This document shows positions 1-11,368 of a stretch of 64,000 bases of DNA, in pieces (within the stretch, counting starts at the first letter, position 1; the number at the start of each line of letters is the position of its first letter). A program made the position numbers and the translations under genes. The stretch comes from Dicyema japonicum (taxonomy: Eukaryota > Dicyemida > Rhombozoa > Dicyemidae), in the NCBI GenBank assembly GCA_011109175.1, contig RDEW01000042.1:68504-132503 (forward strand), given 5' to 3'. Below the pieces are notes generated by a model. It did not search any database and was not told the origin of the DNA. It saw only the letters and a program-made list of their open reading frames with translations.

Positions 1-3000
1 TTTTTATTGTTGGTTAAATAAAGTGGGTATATTATTTTAAATTGATTTAAATTTTGCGTAAATTCTTGTGTGTCCTTAGTTCGAAGACAAGTCCTGTTTG
101 GTAATTGAAGAAGATATACATCCCGAAGTAAATCGATTAGTTATAGAATTTAATTTTCCACGTTGAATGTGTCTTTTCACTACGGATTCAGAGACAATTG
201 GATCACATGACTCCTTCTAATATGAATAAGGCACAGAGCCCAAGTTGTGAAATTTCAATTTAGTAAAAATATTAGTTATTTGGGATTCATTAAATTTTTT
301 ATTATAGAAACAGTTAACAACAACCTAAAGTTTTTTTTTAGTTGAGGGTAGCTGCTCTCAGAATTGAAAGCACATTTCTCTTCACGATTTTATGGGTTTC
401 AATGAGAAACTTTTCTCTTATATTTCCCTTTTCTCGTGATAAGTAATTCTTATGGTTCATCAGGGTTAGTGATTTCTTTCAATGACTAAATCAACCGGTT
501 CGAGTCGAACTGATCTTCCGAGTTCATTCAATTATGTTAATTTGGTTTTTTGTCCAGAACATCAGATGTGTGGATATCATCCATTTTTGAGTGAAAGAGA
601 GTGTAACCCGGATACAATATCCTTAGAAAAGACAGACAAATTTTTTTCCTGGATAAAATGTCCCTAGAACTGTTTGACCTACTTTGATATGGATACACGA
701 GTGTATGATACAATTTTATACGGCAGGACCTGTAAACAAATCTCGATTAATATCATGATGGTTAAGGACTTATAAATGAATTGGGAAAGATTATAATACT
801 AGAACCTGTGCACACTCAGCTTCCTTCACTCCGGCGAGTTTGATAATGTTCTTCCGAAAACGTTTGGCAAGTGCAGTATCCTCTGTGTATAATCGCTTAA
901 GTTCCTGAGGTAGTGGTCTCAAATTTGGAAGTGATACCTATCTATAATATATGTATATTACAACCTTGCCATCTTGACAAACGACGCTGAGTCTCTTCTG
1001 GGACCTCTACAGCCCGGATTATTTGGCATGTGTTCTCAATTCGGTTAACCGACTGCTGTTCAGCCCGCATTTGTCGTGGCCGCAAATTTGATTCTATCGA
1101 TATGACAGTGGAGCCAATCCACCAAAAAATTCTTTTACCCATCGAACAGTGTATAAATGTTATAACACCACGTATGACTCTTAAACTCATTTCCTTGTAT
1201 AAGAATAGGAACGCTCTGAAAATGAACCGGTCCTTACCTTTTCTCCTCTGATGAATATAAAATGCTTAAAATATCACAACCCCCATCAAAGCAAATAAAA
1301 AACCAACTATTATCATCTATTGGTCAAATAAAATCCACGAAGCCTTTGAATACTATCCTCGAATCAACGAAACTAGGTCTCGTCCCACTTTGAATCTTAA
1401 GGAATCTCATAACCTGAAGTATTATGCCTCTATAAGTCACAAGGAGTTCAAAGACTCACTCCTGTCTCCCACGTAAATTTGTACTAAAAATAACCACATG
1501 GATCGAACTCTTTAAGAAGACCGAGGTTATACAAGCAATGAGATCCATGAAGAAGGCCTATACGTGTGTTCCCGGTTGTATTCTGGAATTCTACTAAAGT
1601 ATCTTAGAGACACTGTGATCAGATCAACTACCTCCATATTTAATCTCTCCTCAAACACTAACGTTAAAAAACTTTAAAAACCGAAGGTCTCGCTTACATC
1701 ATACACCCCAATTTTCCTGACGTACGGGTTATATGTTTCATGAAAAACTCGTTTTTTTTAAAATTAAGCCTCATTTGCTTTTTCCCACTTTCAACGTGGA
1801 TTCAGATCGGATTGATCTGCAACGACGTACTTACCATTTTTGGGTGTTTCTGTATTTTTTGTACATCCAATCTATCTCTCTAGCGTCATAGAAGACAAAG
1901 ACACCAAGCTCACCATCTGGTCGGTGAATGTGAATAACAACTGAGGATATATTCACGTAGAAAAATCTAAATATTTGTATCTTCTATAAAAGCAAATGTT
2001 TTCTCGTCAATAGGCATAAAGTGGTTGTCATCTTCTAACATCATCTTCAGAAGTTTGTTGTCTCTATTATTCGAATTGTATCCAAAAGAAGTATCCTTAG
2101 TTTAAATCACCTCCAGAATGGCCTTCAGATTTCGGAGAACTCAGCTATCTCCAAAGTTCAGTATTTTAGCGAATTTGCTTAATTCACTGTTACTCAACTC
2201 TCACCAAAGAAGCCAACTCGCGATGTCGCTTTGTGATGGATCTGGCATTCACAAGCATGATTTTTATATTCATAGTTATGAACTTGGTGCCCTAGTATCC
2301 TTTATCTTCTCAAAATACTGATTACTGACTGAGGGCATCTCATTGCTCTAAGGAAAATTTTTTTTAACTTTTTCGACATCATTTTGATGACTTAGACTTG
2401 GTCGGCTTATCAGACTTGAACAAGCATGGTAGCTCAAATTGTGACTAGACTAGATTAGTCACAATTATTACATTTGGATACTTTCGAACTATGTGAACTT
2501 TTGGACACGTGACCCCGGTCTCAGCACCGAAGGCATTCACGCAGAAATGGGCAATACGTCCATAACCTTTTAAAACATTTACGTAGTCTCCTTGATCACT
2601 CGCACGTGATTTCCTATCTTCTAAATAACCCAGGTGTATTAGAGACATGCCTTAAGCCTTCGAACTTGAAAATTAACTCCATAACACGGAGTTTCATTCT
2701 TAACAAACGGCTTATCAACTAGAGAGTAGTCTTCTGATATAAGTCTGTAGATCACTATCCTCCACCTATATAAATAAATTGTTTTCCGACGATTTCGGTT
2801 GTTCTAAACCACAACAATTTTACCTGTAACTCAGGAATTTTTATGGTGAGTTAAACTTTTCGACGAAAAGGTTTTTATCCCTCATTTCCTTAATTCCAAC
2901 CGGAAAGCTACAGACATTTTCCCGATGACTTTGGCATTTTTTTGGAGATTTTAACGCACCTAAGGAGTTGGTGAATTTAAAGCTTCAATTGCTCTTGTTA

Positions 3001-3809
3001 ATCACAGAGCAGGGGAGGTTTGTCTACCTTCAAATCATCTCACGTGCACATGTTTTTATTTGTCGAGTATTTTGTGCAATTTACTAAGAAACTCATTTAG
3101 AGAAAGGGTCATCCATGCGAAGAAAAATAACTTCCAAAATAGTCTGGATCAAATGCCTTCAGAAGACAAGCTAACTATTAGACGTGAAGAACGTCTTGAA
3201 GAGTATCATTTAATTTGTTTGCCTAGTAAGTTGGGTTTTCCCATGATACGAGTATTAAAGATAGAAGAATGCAGGATAAATGTAGTTTCTACGTTAAACT
3301 ACCGATCCAGTACTGTGAACATTAACATTCCTCACTAATATTCATTTCTGAGAATTCGAATGCCAAAATGGATACAGCGTGGATGAAACCTCCACGGAAA
3401 AGCATGGTATGTAAGAGGAAACCTATCAGTAACCTTACTTGCTAATTTCAGTCATGCGAATAATTTATTTCATCTGCAACACTTGCTTCATGAAGCCAGC
3501 AAAAAACAAAACTACCACATGGTCAGGTCACGAAACGAATTCTGATGACCAAATTATCAAAATATACAGAATTAATAATATGCCGGCGTAAATGCAGATT
3601 GTCACTAACGTTCTTAAGTGGACCGAGGACTGAGGGTGGTGACATAATATAGACAGTTTGAAGACTGACTCCAGCTGTGATTTTAGAGTACAGTAAACAT
3701 CTTTAATCCGAAACCCAACGTATCTATATACTTTAAAACTCAACAATCACGGGATTCCAATTCAGAAAACTATGCAGAAAGTTGATTAACAAACATCATA
3801 GTGACTTCT
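1..3809. other. Intergenic DNA, no gene recognised
   Basis: This AT-rich stretch is full of stops in all frames. The longest open frames are about 60-92 codons and none resembles a family I know. Positions 345-425 resemble 45848-45900 and 57465-57530, so a fragment of a dispersed repeat is present. Otherwise I see nothing I can name. Confidence 0.6.
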
Positions 3810-3810
3810 A

Positions 3811-3985
3811 AGCCGGGTGGCATAGTGGTTAGGTCTCGGGCTTAAGTGGCTTAGGCTACGGGTTCGAATCTTGCTTCTGTTCACCTGGTGGAAGGTTTCA
3901 CGCATCTACGATGCAGAAAGGGTTTGACGAGTGACGTTGTCATCAGTGTATACTCACTGCGGAACTGGATGAGTTAAATTATATA
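3811..3985 (+). repeat. tRNA-derived SINE, family 1 (truncated)
   Basis: The head reads like a tRNA gene: an A-box-like TAGTGGTTAGGTCTC at about 3824, and a B-box-like GGGTTCGAATC at about 3861, which are internal RNA polymerase III promoter elements. The tRNA-unrelated body follows, with the family signature of a GAGTGACG block, a CATCAGTG block and a CACTGCGGAAC block. The same body occurs at 4453-4625, 19322-19665, 26465-26768, 28240-28495 and 40100-40410. This copy stops after the CGGAACTGGAT block. Lineage of the parent tRNA cannot be decided by eye. Confidence 0.8.
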
Positions 3986-4350
3986 AAAATTAACATATAA
4001 AATAATTTTTGTGATAATGAACACGTTTTTTCTACCAATAAGAGTGGAAGATTTCCTACGGACCTTCCTGTGAATGAACCGGATAGACAAAACAATGAGA
4101 ACGCAGGCGAAGTGGTCCGAGGGCTGTTCAGAGTACAAGAAATTGATCCAAATTCACCAGCAGAGAGCAGAACAAATATCATATCTCTCCAAGCGATTAT
4201 CGGCCAGGTTTATAAGAAGGACAAAGTTGAGTCGGTGTCTGAGGTTTTCCGAGTATCCAAGGCATGATTTGGAAGAATACCTCGAGAAGGATGGCCTTTA
4301 ATAACGAAAAAACTTCAATGATAAATTTAATACGTTGAAGTCTGTAGCGT

Positions 4351-4452
4351 CATGTTTAGGGTTGGGGGTTATGGATAGGGATTAAAGACAGGGTTAGGAC
4401 TAGGGTTATTGATTAGAGTCAGGGTTAGGGATCAGGGTATGGGGTTAGGGAT
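4351..4452 (+). repeat. Degenerate TTAGGG-like repeat
   Basis: About 100 bases contain many irregular GGGTTAGG and TAGGGTT words separated by short non-matching runs. It abuts the 3' side of the minus-strand SINE at 4453. Similar words occur beside the SINE at 26465-26768 (26385-26460 and 26800-26880). It is too irregular for a functional telomere. Confidence 0.6.
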
Positions 4453-4625
4453 TATAGACAATCCGGTTCCGCAGTGAAGTTCACTGATGACACCGTCACT
4501 CGTCAATCTAAAGCATATTGATGCGTGGAACCTTCAACCGAAATTTGCAGTATCAGGATTCGAACTATCGACCTTTAGGCCTTTCGCCCGGCAACTGTCA
4601 CACTGCTCCACTAGTCGAATGGTCA
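4453..4625 (-). repeat. tRNA-derived SINE, family 1 (minus strand, truncated)
   Basis: Reverse complement of the family-1 SINE: body with GATGACACCGTCACTCGTC at about 4485, then the B-box complement AGGATTCGAAC at about 4555 and the A-box region near 4600. The distal body that carries the polymerase III transcript tail in longer copies is missing. Confidence 0.75.
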
Positions 4626-4705
4626 AACATAAACTGGCATATGGACTTGATTTAAAATCTAAATTACAGACTAGTTATGAAAGACGTGGAAGATCTATTG
4701 AAAAA

Positions 4706-4830
4706 ATTTTGCACCACTTGAAAAAATAATTCTTGTTTGGTGCAAGGGGTCAATAATTCGAAGAGAAANTTTGCACCACTTGAAAAAATAATTCTTGTTT
4801 GGAGCAAGGGGTCAATAATTCGAAGAAAAG
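4706..4830. repeat. Direct duplication of about 60 bp across an ambiguous base
   Basis: The block 4708-4768 is repeated almost exactly at 4770-4828, and the only N of the window (4769) lies at the junction. This looks like an unresolved assembly join in which overlapping ends were placed in tandem, although a real tandem duplication is possible. Confidence 0.75.
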
Positions 4831-4839
4831 ACATATGGT

Positions 4840-5755
4840 GTATCGTTATACTAGACCCTATTAACTAGGACAAACTCATTGGCTTCTCCCTGATTTAATT
4901 AGTGTTCAATTAGTAAGAGTTTGTTATGTTAATAAAATTATCTATCTATCTTTTTTTAGGTCAATAATGCATACAGTTACTATGACCTATTGGGTAATTT
5001 TTTACTCTAAACTACTCTAAATGTATCAGCGTTTTTCTCTAACGATTTTTGTGAGTTTACATTCACATATGAGTCGAGAAATTTGTTTAAATATCAGTTT
5101 TTGGATGTTTAGTTTAGAGATTTTGGCTGGACATGATGGCATGCGACAAATTTTATTTAATTTTAACAAATAAGTCTCAATGTAGTCTTGGAAAATTTTG
5201 GGCAACATAGCGTTGTGCTTTAAGTTTATCATATCACCATATTTTACCCGGTCCAGAAATTATCCCAAAAATATTAAAATTGTTAATTATTTTAAGTAAA
5301 AATCTTATTATCATAACTAACCTATTCAACTAATTAAATTTTTTCACGTGTCTCCGTTTCCGCCACTAACGGAGATTCTTTCAACTTTCTACCATTATCT
5401 TTTTGCACTGTAGGTTGCAAAATGGCGTGATTAGGGTACATGCTCTCAAGGGTTCTCTTGGCAACAGTTACTTTTATATATAATAGATAGTTCTATTTAC
5501 TTCCAACTGCCTCAAATACCACGGGTTTAATTTTTGTCACGATACAATTCCATGTCATCACACAGGAATAACATGGACTTGTGTCAATTAAATAAAACGT
5601 GATGATAATTAAGATTTGAAGGTTTAAAGATTCCAGCACAATATGTTAAATCAAATGCAACCAAATAAAAAAGTAAAGCACTGTGAGCAATCCTATATTG
5701 CTAGTTACTTAAAGAATACGATCAATACAGACCAATACAGTCGAAAAAACCCTCT
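4840..5755. other. Intergenic DNA, nothing recognised
   Basis: AT-rich, stop-dense sequence. No open frame above 70 codons and no repeat that I can match elsewhere in the window. Confidence 0.5.
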
Positions 5756-5759
5756 AAAC

Positions 5760-6076
5760 TCGTGGCGCCATGTGGTGCTGCGTGGTTAATTGGCTTTATT
5801 TTTTCTGCTTGCTTGTCTGTTCCTCCTCTTTCTTCCTAATAGAGTGGCGTCATGTGATCCACCTGTCTAGGTGACGCCCGGTGCCAGGCCGGCATGATCA
5901 TTTGCTCTTCCCCACTCCACTGGAGGGGTTTCCACAACTGCATGTAATGGACGTCTTACTTTTTATGCTGATTCTGGATGGACTCTGTTTCTGTATAAGT
6001 GGAAACTAGATACACTTAACTAGTTGTTTACTTAACTTCTTTCTCGGTGTATCCTGGGTCAACAAATAAATAATAC
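5760..6076 (+). repeat. Dispersed short repeat, family 2 (SINE-like)
   Basis: This block shares the core GTCATGTGATCCACCTGTCT plus a following GTGACGCC with segments near 35745-35905, 58575-58760, 61675-61870 and 62730-62790. A downstream CCACTCCACTGGAGGGG block is also matched at about 61830. It ends in an AATAAATAAT tail. Size and tail suggest a SINE or a LINE 3' end. No clear tRNA head is visible here. Confidence 0.55.
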
Positions 6077-6239
6077 AGTCGAAGTTATGAGTAATTTGAA
6101 TGATTCCCCTATCGTTGATCTCTATTGCTGTCGTGAGAGGCGACTCCACGACAAGGGTCAATAGTTATACTTAATAAATGTTATTTTATAAATGAAATAA
6201 TATCTCATAGGTAGTCCCTGGTGTTTTGTAATAGGAACG

Positions 6240-6310
6240 TCTTAGTAATATTGAGTTAAATAACTCCTGTCTCATATACTTGTAGGAAACAAACGGCTAT
6301 TGAGTAAATC
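6240..6310 (-). repeat. 3' fragment of LINE family 4
   Basis: Read on the minus strand, this short piece resembles the C-terminal end (LLQVSEAGVT-like) found at 30308-30375 and 49320-49385, including the following TTAACT words. It is heavily diverged. Confidence 0.4.
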
Positions 6311-6354
6311 CAAAAACATAATCATTGCTTTTAAAGATCACTATATCCAGAAAA

Positions 6355-6620
6355 CTTCTGAACGTTTAAATGAAATGTTCGATCACCTATGAAAATGCTG
6401 GAGATAAAAGTATGCACTACGTTAATTTGATCAAACAAAAAATTTAAGAATTATGCATCTTCTCTGGATAATGATGCGTTATAAATTCCTTGCTCAAACA
6501 ATGTGAAGATATTGGGAGTCACCATCGACTCTAACAACTTATATTGGAGTCACCAAAACATGCTAAAGAAGATTTAAATTATGAAAACGGTCCGAGTATG
6601 GGAAACTCATCTGTTTGGTC
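6355..6620 (+). pseudogene. LINE reverse transcriptase fragment (thumb region)
   Basis: The translation at about 6495-6580 contains VKILGVTIDSNNLYWSHQN. This is the conserved block that follows the catalytic palm in jockey-like reverse transcriptases, usually K-LGV-D--L-W--H. Upstream, TSERLNEMFDHL fits the palm-to-thumb segment in another frame. There are stops and shifts throughout, no YADD box and no flanking ORF, so it is a dead fragment. The exact LINE family is not resolved. Confidence 0.6.
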
Positions 6621-6624
6621 AACT

Positions 6625-7900
6625 AAAAATGATAATTGAGTTTCAGTCTGTAGTTAATGAAATTGAAATGATTTTTGATGATCAATTTGAAATAGGGATA
6701 ACGTTGTCTAGTTTCCAGATTAGAAAAGGTTGAAAAATTCAATTCTCTAAAATCCTTTCCTCCCACTCCAATTACTTCTGTGCCATCGCGGGACCCATTA
6801 CTTCTCGGAACTGTTTGCGCTTGTACCTACACAGGAAGACAACGGGGGACGGATGCCTGACAAAAATCGACAATTTTCACTGATGAACATAGTGTGTTCC
6901 CTTATTCTTGGACGAACAGAGGAATCCGCTGCTATTCATTCGTATGCAAGACTCGAAATCAATCAAAATGAGACATCAATCAATGTGAGAACTTACCAAG
7001 TTAACTAAAAACAAATTTCGATACAAATCACAATAAATTATCTGAATCGTAAAAAGCAGGTTAAGAGAATGTTTTTAATATCAATATGTAATGGATTATA
7101 ACATCTTTTTTATATTTTATTATGTAAATGACAGCAAAGATCAAAACAATTCCAAAACTTTTTCTTTCCTGATTCCTAAGGTTAACCACCTGAAAACTAT
7201 CAAATCAAAGGTTTGTAGAAGCGGGTACACTTTCTCATAAAATTAGATTTGTAAAGTCCACCATTCTTATTTCAGTTACTGAAAATTGAATATTGTGGTA
7301 ACTCCCTCTGCTTGTGTTTTTGCCCGGTTAATGATGTCACTAAACTCAGTAAAAACAACCGAAAAGTAAATAAACAAGGGAAAATCATTTTTTTAAATTG
7401 TTAATAATTTGATCCTTCTCATTAACCATCATTAAATAATGTGCCTCGGTTTTTTTAAATGTCTCCTCCAAATACTATGATAAACAACATAAATACATCA
7501 TATTTAGACTTAAAGAATTCCTGTGATTCACTATACGTGTTAGCAATCTCGCATGCAGGGTTCTCAGTAAATTTAAATATTTCGATAGAGGATTCATAAA
7601 ATTTCTATGATTTAAGGGATTTTTCACAACAGAGAAAGACTCAGTCAAATCTTCAAGGTCATTTTTCAGTTTTTGAAGACTACTACAGTCAGTGGAGCCG
7701 ACAGATGATTTGAGTTCTGTACTTTGATTTTCAGTTGGGATGATCTCATTATTATATTAAAACTACTTTTTTAGGAGAGCCTGTGAGAAATGATTCGGAG
7801 ATGAGATCGCTCGGCCCCTCCTCCACAATAGTCTAGAAATGAGTCATTAGAGAAACATTGTCATTTTCATTCGAATTAATCTCACTTGTGATTGAAATCG
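6625..7900. other. Intergenic DNA, nothing recognised
   Basis: AT-rich sequence with short open frames only. No recognisable gene, repeat end or RNA. Confidence 0.5.
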
Positions 7901-7905
7901 GGACC

Positions 7906-8144
7906 TTAGTCGGCTACAGTCTCTTCTTTAGTCGGACAATTCTCTTGGTTCTGTAATAATATAATTTTTACGATACCGTTCCGAATTTCCTCTCTAATGC
8001 TTCAAATAGCCTGGCATCGGCTGTTTCTGAGTGTTTATCGGCACCAGGGACTAAAACACTGATGTGATTTCTATATGTGACTAATCTCAAATACAATGTA
8101 TCTTCATAAAAGTATTGATAGTATTCACCGTCACCGTTTGACAT
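7906..8144 (-). CDS. Hypothetical small protein with a 26-nt intron candidate
   Basis: From ATG at 8144 a frame encodes MSNGDGEYYQYFYEDTLYLR and continues to ...FEALERKFGT, about 56 residues. It would stop three codons later, but a GT...AG segment of 26 nt (7951-7976) begins exactly there. Removing it continues the frame as NQENCPTKEETVAD to a TAA at 7906, giving about 70 residues. The composition (mixed charged and aromatic, few Lys/Asn runs) looks more protein-like than neighbouring frames. I recognise no family. The intron size matches those of the HADHB-like gene at 62965-64000, which is the main support. It could also be one exon of a larger gene, or chance. Confidence 0.35.
7951..7976 (-). 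other. Candidate 26-nt intron
   Basis: On the minus strand it starts GTATCG and ends TTACAG. Its first codons would introduce a stop, and its removal keeps the frame open. It is only as good as the gene model around it. Confidence 0.35.
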
Positions 8145-8469
8145 CACCACAATGATTTAATCAATACGCGGCTATTTTTACAAATTTGTTTTAATAATGT
8201 TTTTAATTTACTTTTAACATTTATAAATAACTGCTTTTAATAGTTCCACAATGAAGATGATAAATACAAAACTATATGTCTATTATAAAGTTAAAAAAAT
8301 TATCAACATAATTAGCTTAGCGCGCGTCAATTTTCTCCGCTCCTGGTGGCTACAACAGGGAAATTAGTCACACAGTAATAGGATCAGTTGCTTACCAGAA
8401 TCAAGAAGAATGTCTCTCTTTGACGACTCTCTCTGTATTATTCATCTGATCTGATAGAACGTTCTTAAT

Positions 8470-9655
8470 CATCTCTAGAGACATCAAACCTAATCCGGAA
8501 CCAGCGAAATCTCTTTTTATCATTCAGCTAAACATAAATGGAGTGAGAGGAAAGATAATAGAGCTCAGATCTTTCTTAAAGAGTACAACTTCTGCGTGTG
8601 CCTACTACAGAAGACGAAACTGACACACTCTTCCCACTCAACACTTCCGGGATACATTGTTATCAGAAAGGATCGCCAGTTTGGCCACGGAGGAGGAGTC
8701 ATTACTCTCGTCAAAAGTGAGATCTGGCACACAATAACGCTTGCATTATGATCCTCCATCTCTTGTGAATACATAGGGATCTCCATTCGAACAAACATGG
8801 TAAATATTAGAACTGTGAACATGTACATTTCTGCCTAAAGGAGTTTACCTTCTCCCCGGATGTGCTACATAATACCAACATTTGTTGATATATGGCGACA
8901 TAAACGCGAAACACCCGATCTGGTACTAAAGCCAAACGCCAGAGGAAATCTTCTTTTCTACTAGATAATTTCATTATCCTTAAAGACTATCGGATGAACA
9001 CAAGAAAACCTTATAGGGCTTATGATAACACAACTTCACCTTATTTGACAATGCCACCCCCTAGCATTGCTTCTCTTGCAACTATCTGATTTATGACTTC
9101 CAGAGCGACCACAATACTTCTCATTCGTTTGAAGGGCACGCTTATCTCTGAAAGAAGACGAAACACTTTCCTGGATTACAGAAACGTTAATTGGAAAGTT
9201 TTTGCTAATATATGAGGTTTTCAAAACTTTATTGTGCTCGATTGATATATGCAGGGCTTTTGACTCGATCCCCAGAAAAAGCTTAACGAGGAAGACGTAC
9301 TGCTAAGAAATCGCCAGCATTTTCAATAGATGATTCGGGAACTTTATCACTGGTAGAAGAGGAAAAGTTGTAACAAAATCCTGCCAAACATAGAAAAGAT
9401 TTGCTCCGTCCAATCCAGTATGATGACAGGAATACCAATAAGTACAACCCAATTTGAGGTCCTTGATTAAATCGAGTGGCATATTCAACCAAATAGGAAC
9501 ATCCAGAAGAACGGTGCTAATGAAAAAGTGTCGGTCCCCGAAAGCAACATCGGGAAAATATGAGAATATTGCTGAGAGAAGCCAGGATCACCTGATGGCG
9601 TTTTCCTATTAATTAGTGTTTACCTGGTGATTTTGGTTTATTAATAATAATAAAA
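8470..9655 (+). mobile_element. LINE (jockey-like), internally deleted copy
   Basis: An APE-type endonuclease domain is readable in pieces: LNINGVRGKIIELRSFL near 8528, LPGYIVIRKDRQFGHGGG near 8643 after a one-base shift, YGDINAKHPIWY near 8891 and FQSDHNTSHSF near 9098. These match the N, R-D, GD-N and SDH motifs. A linker with WKVFANI follows, then the reverse transcriptase start CSIDICRAFDSIPRK near 9237. The palm with its YxDD box is missing, and sequence jumps to the family C-terminus, ending HRENMRILLREARIT before TGA at about 9594 and an AATAATAATAA tail near 9645. Stops and shifts make it inactive. Confidence 0.85.
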
Positions 9656-9689
9656 TTAGCATAGCATTAGACGGTCCACCGATTTGACA

Positions 9690-11280
9690 GGATTTGAGAA
9701 ACCAAGGGACAGCTAATGCCCACTCGAAAAAGACATTTAAGCGGGGAAAATCGCATATTCACGAGGATATCCTCAGACATCTAAGAGAAACTCACTTTAG
9801 GCAATTGATATCAACGGGATTAAAGGGAATATTAGAGAATCAGCTCACTCCCGGCATGTCAGAAGATCAATGTGGCCACGATTCAAAAACCAACCTAACT
9901 TAAATTAACCTATTCCATCATTCCCCGGAAACAAGGTTATTAGGATAGACCGTAAGGAGAAAAGAGATGGAGGTCAGCTTACTTTATTCAAAAAAACTTG
10001 AAATGGAGAGAATTCTTCGGAGATGAGGAAACTTGTTAGGATGATGAGTTACCGAAACAATTGGAATCTCACTCGGACAGCGAAATGAAAACTATTCTTT
10101 GTGCTCATCTAAGTTACCTGGTTCCTGCCCGAAGAGCAATGTTATGGCAAACCCTTCAAGACGGGTCACCTTCGATGAGATCATTTGCGGCATCTGAATG
10201 CAAAGCACCCTTATAACTGTCATCTCAACTAGCCGACGTGAGAGGGAAATTTTTGTTATCACAAAAGGACTCCCCAACGATATTGAATGATCCATCGAAA
10301 AATACAAGAGACGGATCAACCTACCTCGTCAGCCGTAACACTCTGCTCCTCGTCATTTTCATCGAAAATTACCTGGTCAGTCTTCTCTGAAACAAAAGTG
10401 ATCATAATCACTTTTTGATTGTGGTAAAGATTAAGGGATATGCCAAGATGGGGAGAATTCCTAGCACCGACAATTACAAAGGTGCTGACTGGAGGTTATA
10501 TCGAGCGATCTCGGACGACAGACTGAAAATGTTTGATCTTCAACTATTCGATTAATCAAAATGTGATACCGTTAATCTGGAAAAAGGCACATATTCGGCC
10601 AATACTGAAATCTGGAAGACCAATAGATGACCTAGCATCATGTAGACATTTGTCTCTACTATGCTCTATGTCTAAATCCTGGGAGATTTTTACTGAGAAG
10701 ACGGGAAGAGGCCAGACAAGATTACAATCTTGTATTTGCATGGAAGATCTTTTGCATGGAGATATCAAGTGTGTCGATACCTCCTTGGGTCTCATTTGTT
10801 TTCCTGACTTGAGAAACTGTTTTCTTATGTTCAAACTCCCTTCAAAACCTTGAGAGAGATTGAAGACCCTTCAACAAAATTAGAGTTGGTCAATGTGATC
10901 GACTTTTTTAAAGACGTGATCGGAGAAAATCTCTTAGTTGTACCAGTGCTATATTTATGCTCAGCGTGTGAGGCTCAGAGAGTAGGGGATATATAAATAT
11001 ATGACTAAGGACAAAATCTTTCAACAACATTCAGTAGTATACCTCGACGGACTGTTGAAAGCCTTCGATAAGTCTATGCCAAGGATTGTAGTTAGTTTTG
11101 GTCTCTTTGGTTTACAGCGCTGTGCCACTTGTGGCTCCATATTATATCCGTTGTATATCACCCATTCCTTAATCCACTATGACTTGGTTCAAGATAGTCT
11201 TAATTTGATCCATGACGAGATTCAATGTTACCAATGTAAAGACTTTACGTGGAGTGTTGAGCGAGATTTTCAGATTTGAT
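9690..11280 (+). mobile_element. LINE remnant with endonuclease and reverse transcriptase pieces
   Basis: Endonuclease relics are AIDINGIKGNIRES (about 9800) and PGNKVIRIDRKEKRDGG (about 9925). A linker DNYKGADWRLYRAISDDR (about 10468) precedes the reverse transcriptase start QNVIPLIWKKAHIRPILKSG (about 10556), which is the fingers motif with K-A-I-PI-K-G. VVYLDGLLKAFDKSMPR near 11035 recalls the first catalytic block D--KAFD. Frames are broken between all blocks. It lies between two other same-strand LINEs with no spacer gene. Confidence 0.7.
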
Positions 11281-11368
11281 TTATTAAAAGATTAAATTAA
11301 TTAATCTTAAATTTAAAAAAATCAAAAAAACACGGAGGAGGTTATTTTATTTAGAACAGTATTTTTGA

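Noticed and set aside
942-1251. Overlapping 82- and 73-codon ORFs
   Set aside because: They lie on opposite strands of the same stretch, with no family resemblance and no repeat copies.
3811-3880. Functional tRNA gene
   Set aside because: A and B boxes are present, but the arms do not pair well, and the segment is joined to a body repeated five more times, so it is a SINE head.
4351-4452. Chromosome end
   Set aside because: The TTAGGG-like words are irregular and short, with repeats and LINEs on both sides, so it is interstitial at best.
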